A stretch of 5,727 nt of DNA from Spartobacteria bacterium (lineage in GTDB: Bacteria; Verrucomicrobiota; Verrucomicrobiia; Chthoniobacterales; Chthoniobacteraceae), in NCBI GenBank assembly GCA_025355595.1, contig JANXZI010000380.1:1-5727 (forward strand), read 5' to 3'. Below, in pieces: positions 5,236-5,727 of this stretch. A model generated the notes under the pieces. That model worked only from the letters and a program-made list of their open reading frames with translations, made no database searches and was not told where the DNA came from. Position 1 is the stretch's first letter. The number at the start of each line of letters is the position of its first letter. Made by a program: the position numbers and the translations under genes.

Positions 5236-5727
5236 ATGCCGAGCCTGACTCTTCGCCCAAGTCACAAGGCCGTCCTTGCGTACTACGAATCGCTCGCCGC
5301 CTTTAAGACGCTCGGCGCGACGCATGAACTCGCGGTGAAGACCGCCTTCGCCACGCTCCTCGAAACCGCGGCGAAACCCTTCGGTTGGAAACTCGTCCCC
5401 GAGCACTCCATGCGCGGCAAGGGCGGGCGTCGCATCCAGCCCGATGGCACACTCATGGATCTCTTCCGGCTCCAGCACGGCCATTGGGAGGCGAAGGATT
5501 CCGGCGACGACCTGAACAAGGAAATCCGCGCGAAGATCGAGAAAGGCTACCCCACGGAAAACCTCCTCTTCTGGGAGCCGCGCCGCGCCGTCCTCTACCA
5601 GCACGGCCAGCGCATCGCCGACGTGCCGCTCGACCAGCCCGAGGCGCTCCTCGCCGTCCTTGGCAAGTTCCTCGAATTCGCCCCCGAGGCCATCGTGCAG
5701 TGGGAAAGCGCCGTCGCCGAGTTTCAG
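5236..5727 (+). CDS. Type ISP restriction-modification enzyme, N-terminal nuclease domain (3' end outside window)
   Basis: The first 164 residues are visible and the frame is open at the right edge. The N-terminal ~150 residues look like the PD-(D/E)xK (Mrr-like) nuclease domain of single-chain type ISP enzymes: IQPDGTLMDLF with Asp70 and Asp75, then HWEAKD with Glu85 and Lys87, followed by DDLNKEIRAKIEKGYP and NLLFWEPRRAVLYQHG, which resembles the family's DDL..EI..K...GYP..N.LFE..RRAVL pattern. Full-length members are usually well over 1,000 residues and continue with a helicase-type motor, an adenine methyltransferase and a target-recognition domain; none of that can be checked here. The start is ATG 5236, chosen because the conserved domain begins just after it. 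There is no clear Shine-Dalgarno. The gene is divergent from vapBC. Role: defence by cutting unmethylated DNA. A stand-alone nuclease or other N6-methylase fusion is the alternative. Confidence 0.8.
   Translation, partial: MPSLTLRPSHKAVLAYYESLAAFKTLGATHELAVKTAFATLLETAAKPFGWKLVPEHSMRGKGGRRIQPDGTLMDLFRLQHGHWEAKDSGDDLNKEIRAKIEKGYPTENLLFWEPRRAVLYQHGQRIADVPLDQPEALLAVLGKFLEFAPEAIVQWESAVAEFQ

Larger units (their letters stand above)
4231..5727. mobile_element. Probable genomic island, one end at the broken tRNA-Val
   Basis: To the right of the broken tRNA the content changes to typical accessory cargo: a vapBC-type toxin-antitoxin pair and a type ISP restriction-modification gene. The 174 bases between the junction and the toxin stop are non-coding and include a small hairpin (cccca, tttt loop, tgggg at 4343-4356) of unknown role. 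The far end and any integrase lie outside the window, so extent and mobility are inferred. The alternative that the tRNA half was left by an older rearrangement or an assembly join cannot be excluded. Confidence 0.5.

Noticed and set aside
1..5727. CRISPR array or complete insertion sequence
   Set aside because: No regularly spaced direct repeats and no transposase or integrase frame are present.

Overview
The window looks like GC-rich chromosomal DNA of a bacterium, most likely from the Verrucomicrobiota or a neighbouring PVC lineage. This is an inference from four things: the groEL type with a His/Gly-rich tail, the 'ctctgcgtctc'-type intergenic hairpin repeat, the Lys/Ala/Pro-rich proteins, and the mostly weak ribosome binding sites. 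No rRNA or other decisive taxonomic marker is present.

Left part (1-1010): the 3' half of a groEL chaperonin gene, cut by the window edge and closed by a strong intrinsic terminator. Then follows a 260-base spacer holding an imperfect inverted repeat whose arms are built of 8-base units.

Middle part (1271-4183): four genes that look like ordinary chromosome. They are (i) a YkuD-fold L,D-transpeptidase-like protein with a histone-H1-like basic N-terminus and no visible signal peptide, (ii) a small GntK-type gluconokinase-family P-loop kinase with a good Shine-Dalgarno, (iii) on the opposite strand, a DNA-binding-type protein with an N-terminal coiled coil and two copies of a 62-residue helix-turn-helix/winged-helix-like unit, and (iv) a second YkuD protein, this time a lipoprotein. 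Genes iii and iv are divergently transcribed. The two YkuD proteins share the SHGCVRL active-site block and the segment after it, so they are probably related paralogs acting on, or derived from enzymes acting on, peptidoglycan.

Right part (4195-5727): 11 bases after the lipoprotein gene lies the 5' half of a tRNA-Val(UAC) gene that stops matching a tRNA inside the anticodon loop. To its right are accessory genes: a vapBC-type toxin-antitoxin pair on the minus strand (RHH antitoxin, PIN toxin, 4-base overlap) and, divergent from it, the start of a large restriction-modification gene of the type ISP kind (PD-(D/E)xK nuclease domain at the N-terminus, running off the window). The simplest reading is the edge of a genomic island integrated in a tRNA gene and carrying defence/stability cargo; no integrase is visible in the window.

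Most noteworthy are the tRNA junction, the basic-tailed YkuD protein lacking an export signal, the duplicated helix-turn-helix protein, and a PIN toxin in which one conserved position appears to be arginine. None of these proves a new system.
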